Made by a program: the position numbers and the translations under genes
Shown: positions 4,030 through 6,436 of the stretch, piece after piece
Layout of the letters: each line of letters opens with the position of its first letter
How positions within the stretch are numbered: the first letter of the stretch is position 1
The notes under the pieces: generated by a model
The model's input: the letters and a program-made list of their open reading frames with translations, nothing else
Database searches by the model: none
What the model was told of the DNA's origin: nothing
NCBI GenBank assembly: GCA_937875615.1
Contig: CALNBU010000825.1
Span: 1 to 6,436, forward strand
DNA length: 6,436 bases
Reading direction: 5' to 3'
DNA from: an uncultured Archangium sp.
Lineage (GTDB): Bacteria; Myxococcota; Myxococcia; Myxococcales; Myxococcaceae

Positions 4030-6386
4030 CGCAGCCCGGAGGGGACATCCAAGACTTGCTGCGCGCGCTGGGCGTCGAAGCGCTGCAGCACGAGGCCGAG
4101 TCGCACGGCCTCGGCATCCGCGGCATCAGGTTGCGCTGCCCGTGGCAGGGGTGCGCCGACAAGGGGGCCAACGCGCGCCTCAATGCCGTCATCCTGAAGC
4201 AGGGCGGCAAGCCCGCCATCTACTGCCACGCCTGCGGCACCAGCGGCGACTACGTCGACCTCCTCCAGCGCACGCGCGGGTGGAGTGCCGCCGAGGCCTT
4301 CGCGCACGTGCGTGGCCAGCCGGTGCCGTCACGCGCACCGCCGCAACTCCGCGTCGTCGGCAGCAGGCCGCCCGACGAGGAGGGCAAGCTGGCGCCGGCC
4401 GACGTGCAGCGCATTTGGGATGGGCTGCAGCGCGACGACGCGCAGGGCCGCGAGTACCTCCGCGGCCGATGGTTGGAGGACGCCGTCGACGCGGGGCTGG
4501 TGCGCTTCGCGCTCGACGGGCCGAATGAGCAGAAGGCGACGCGAGGTCTCGCGCGCGGCAGCTACCGCGTCGGGGCGCTGCTGAAGGACATCAACGGCCA
4601 GGCGCGCGGCATCCAACTGCGTCGCATCACGCCCGTCGAGAACCTCTCTCAGCCGAAGGTGCTGTCAGTGAAGGGCAGCAGCACCGGGCGCGCCTTCTTC
4701 GGTGCGCCGGAGTCCGTCGGCGATGCCGTCGTCGTAGCGGTGGCGGAGGGCATCGCCGACACCCTGGCTGTCTCCCTGTGGGCAGGCAGCGCCGCGACGG
4801 TGGTTGGCGCGCCGGGGAAAGACGCGCTGCCGAAGTTCGCGGAGGAGCTCGAGTCGGCCGGCGTCGACGTCGCCGGCAAGTTCTTCGTGTTGTTCCAGCA
4901 GAACGACACGCACAAGAAGTCGCAGATCAAATTCAACGCGCTGCGGAAGTTGCTGGAGGCGCGTCGCGCCATCTGCGTCACTGTGCCGACGCCCGACATC
5001 CACGAGGACGTGGCGAAGTGGTGGCAGCAGCAGCCTGACATGGTGTGGCCGCCAAAGGCGGTGACGGACTTCTGGGAGGCGCAACCCGGCGGTGACGGAG
5101 AGCCAAAGTGGGTGCGCGCTGAGGGCACGGCACTGGCGATGCGCTCTCAGTACACGACGGAGAGGTACGCACAGAATCTCTCCACGTTGGCGGCGCTCTT
5201 TGACGAGCCGGCATCGCGGCTCTCCATCTTCCACACCGACGAAGCGCTGACATGGAACCAGATGACGCACGGCGCAGAGGTGGGTGGGCGCCCACTGGTG
5301 GAGCAAGACATCACGAACATCCGGCTTTCCATCGAGGTCTTCACGCGGGCCAGCGACGGGAAGCCGTTGCAATTCAAGGAGCGCGACATCGAGAAGATGG
5401 TGGGGATGATCAGCAGTCGTCAGCCGGTACACCCCATCAAGCAAATGGTGGAGGGATTCCCGGCGTGGGACGGCAAGCCACGCCTCGAGGTGGAGTTGCC
5501 GAAGCTGTTGGGCCACGACGACTACAGCTTCGAGGCGTTGCTGTTGCGCCGCTGGTTCGTCGGCGCGGTGGCGCGCGCGCTGGACCCAGGTTGCCAGATG
5601 GACACGGTTCTCATCCTCTCGGGAGAGCAGGAAGCGGGGAAGACGAAATTCTTCCGCACGCTGGGCCAGCAGTTTTACACGGCGTCGAAGGTCCAGCCCG
5701 GCGACGTCGACGGCATGCTGGTGATGCGGAAGAACTGGATCATCGAGTGGGGTGAGTTGCACTCGATGACGTCGCGTAGCCGAGAGGCCACGAAGGACTT
5801 CATCACGCAGACGGTCGACACCTTCCGCGCTCCGTATGGGCGCGACGTCATCGACGAGAGGCGGCACTGCGTCATCGTCGGCACCACCAACGACAAGGAG
5901 ATCCTCGACGACCCCACCGGCAATCGCCGCTACTGGCCCGTCGAACTTTGTACGCGAAACATCGACATCGCCTGGCTGCGGGCGAACCGCGACCAACTCT
6001 TCGCGGAAGCGGTTGCGCTCTACGGCGCGCGCGCTACGTGCCCGGAGTGCCTCGCTGACCCCGACGACGCCTGCGGCGCGCATCGCCACTGGCTGATGCC
6101 GGAGGAGAAGCAGCAATTGAAGGTGCACCAGGCCGACTGGGAGAAGGCGCCGCACCCGTGGTTCGACGTGCTGGCTGAGTGGATCGAACAGGTCAACCCC
6201 ACGTCACTCACTACGGCACGCATCCTCGAGTACGGGCTGAAACAGAACGTCGGCGACTTCAAACCGATGAGCAGCAACCAGGTCGCCGAGTTGATGCACC
6301 GCCTCGGCTGGAAGAAGGCGAGAGAACGGACCGCCAACGGCAACCTGGGCCCCCGTTTCTGGGTCCGAGAGAGGAACCTCGTTTGA
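4026..6386 (+). CDS. Primase-helicase: zinc ribbon, TOPRIM-like and VirE/SF3-type ATPase domains
   Basis: 786 residues, GTG start. Residues 38-70 are a primase zinc ribbon (C38-x4-C43, C67-x2-C70). Residues ~235-335 are TOPRIM-like: VAEGIADTL with E241-G242, and a second acidic site FVLFQQND where the usual DxD has become Q292-N-D294. Residues ~380-640 are a VirE domain: WDGKPRL (481-487), Walker A GEQEAGKT (533-540), Walker B-like WIIEWGEL (E574, E577), ITQTVDTFRAPY (593-604), GTTND (619-623) and the arginine-finger stretch TGNRRYW (631-637). After it comes C672-x2-C675-x7-C683-x2-H686, then a winged-helix-like end (TTARILEYGLKQ...VAELMHRLGWKK). Family role: primes and unwinds DNA at the replication origin of phages and islands; VirE/VapE proteins of this type are found in many temperate elements. 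Here it is the last complete gene of the operon. The ATPase call is very firm; primase activity is less certain because of the altered TOPRIM site. Confidence 0.92.
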   Translation: MTQPGGDIQDLLRALGVEALQHEAESHGLGIRGIRLRCPWQGCADKGANARLNAVILKQGGKPAIYCHACGTSGDYVDLLQRTRGWSAAEAFAHVRGQPVPSRAPPQLRVVGSRPPDEEGKLAPADVQRIWDGLQRDDAQGREYLRGRWLEDAVDAGLVRFALDGPNEQKATRGLARGSYRVGALLKDINGQARGIQLRRITPVENLSQPKVLSVKGSSTGRAFFGAPESVGDAVVVAVAEGIADTLAVSLWAGSAATVVGAPGKDALPKFAEELESAGVDVAGKFFVLFQQNDTHKKSQIKFNALRKLLEARRAICVTVPTPDIHEDVAKWWQQQPDMVWPPKAVTDFWEAQPGGDGEPKWVRAEGTALAMRSQYTTERYAQNLSTLAALFDEPASRLSIFHTDEALTWNQMTHGAEVGGRPLVEQDITNIRLSIEVFTRASDGKPLQFKERDIEKMVGMISSRQPVHPIKQMVEGFPAWDGKPRLEVELPKLLGHDDYSFEALLLRRWFVGAVARALDPGCQMDTVLILSGEQEAGKTKFFRTLGQQFYTASKVQPGDVDGMLVMRKNWIIEWGELHSMTSRSREATKDFITQTVDTFRAPYGRDVIDERRHCVIVGTTNDKEILDDPTGNRRYWPVELCTRNIDIAWLRANRDQLFAEAVALYGARATCPECLADPDDACGAHRHWLMPEEKQQLKVHQADWEKAPHPWFDVLAEWIEQVNPTSLTTARILEYGLKQNVGDFKPMSSNQVAELMHRLGWKKARERTANGNLGPRFWVRERNLV
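6367..6376 (+). promoter_or_regulatory. Purine-rich ribosome binding site ahead of TTG 6383
   Basis: GAGAGAGGAA ends 6 nt before TTG 6383; its AGGA core (6372-6375) is 7 nt away. No ATG follows in the remaining window, which makes the TTG overlapping the primase stop (TTGA) the best visible start for a downstream gene. Confidence 0.45.
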
Positions 6387-6436
6387 GCCAGCCGAAACAG
6401 CCCCCGGCCACCCCCCCGGCCACCCCCCGGGTGGCC
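6383..6436 (+). CDS. Start of a further gene, truncated by the window end (Pro/Ala/Thr-rich N-terminus)
   Basis: 18 codons from TTG 6383, reading SQPKQ then PPAT-PPAT-PRVA, with no stop before the window ends. Supported by the TTGA overlap with the primase-helicase stop, like the 4-bp overlaps elsewhere in this cluster, and by the AGGA-containing purine tract 7 nt upstream. An in-frame GTG at 6431 has no ribosome binding site. The Pro/Ala/Thr-rich opening is probably a flexible tail; the product cannot be named. Alternatively the real start lies beyond the window and this is leader sequence. Confidence 0.4.
   Translation, partial: MSQPKQPPATPPATPRVA
6401..6424 (+). repeat. Two perfect 12-bp tandem repeats
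   Basis: CCCCCGGCCACC occurs twice back to back (6401-6412, 6413-6424) and then degrades into CCCCGGGTGGCC. In the reading frame from TTG 6383 each unit encodes Pro-Pro-Ala-Thr, so slippage would keep the frame. Confidence 0.85.
6418..6436. repeat. Inverted repeat, 8-bp stem with 3-nt loop
   Basis: GGCCACCC (6418-6425), loop CCC, GGGTGGCC (6429-6436): a perfect all-G/C-rich hairpin. The first 12-bp repeat supplies a second copy of the left arm (6406-6413). No T-tract is seen because the window ends here, so I do not call it a terminator. It could hold back translation of the gene starting at 6383. Confidence 0.6.

Noticed and set aside
4665..6155. A 496-codon open frame on the - strand opposite the primase-helicase
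   Set aside because: Its translation is Arg/Leu/Val/His-rich with no recognisable motif, and it lies wholly opposite a gene with clear Walker, VirE and zinc motifs. It is a by-product of the G/C third-position bias.
6418..6436. Rho-independent terminator after the primase-helicase
   Set aside because: The hairpin is strong, but no T-tract is visible, the window ends at the stem, and an overlapping start with a ribosome binding site suggests translation continues through it.

Overview
The window is a GC-rich, densely packed, single-strand gene cluster that looks like the replication and DNA-metabolism part of a temperate phage, a prophage or a related mobile element. The main evidence is an SF2 helicase of the phage type and a VirE-type primase-helicase, flanked by small cysteine-rich proteins of unknown function. 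The strong G/C third-codon bias, the frequent GTG starts, the pentapeptide-repeat protein and a sigma-region-4-like protein of a type I associate with Myxococcota/Deltaproteobacteria together suggest a myxobacterial host. That host assignment is inference. No integrase, structural gene, tRNA or att site is visible.

Layout, all on the + strand: (1) 2-385, C-terminal part of a pentapeptide-repeat protein built on an almost pure 15-bp tandem repeat; (2) 382-708, small Cys/His protein; (3) 701-985, small four-Cys protein with a helical tail; (4) 994-2559, SF2 DEAH helicase carrying two four-Cys clusters; (5) 2556-3032, a protein joining an HGTxxxY/GCRCxxC N-terminus to a sigma-70 region 4-like helix-turn-helix; (6) 3029-3316, small Cys/His protein; (7) 3313-4029, a tRNA-guanine-transglycosylase-like protein resembling phage DpdA-type DNA deazaguanine transferases; (8) 4026-6386, a zinc-ribbon/TOPRIM/VirE primase-helicase; (9) from 6383, the probable start of a further gene opening with a Pro/Ala/Thr-rich tandem repeat and running off the window. 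No stretch without a gene exceeds 8 bases between CDSs 1 to 8, so there is no room for internal promoters, terminators or riboswitches outside coding DNA.

Seven of the eight gene junctions are start/stop overlaps (six of 4 bp, one of 8 bp) and the other is an 8-nt gap. The set is therefore very probably one translationally coupled operon transcribed from a promoter upstream of the window. Working model: the zinc-ribbon helicase and the primase-helicase open and prime the element's DNA, the sigma-region-4-like protein adjusts transcription, and the TGT-like enzyme may exchange guanines in the element's DNA for a 7-deazaguanine as protection from restriction. The most interesting points are the TGT/DpdA-like gene with no precursor-synthesis genes beside it, the sigma-4 fusion protein, and the zinc cluster inserted directly after helicase motif VI.
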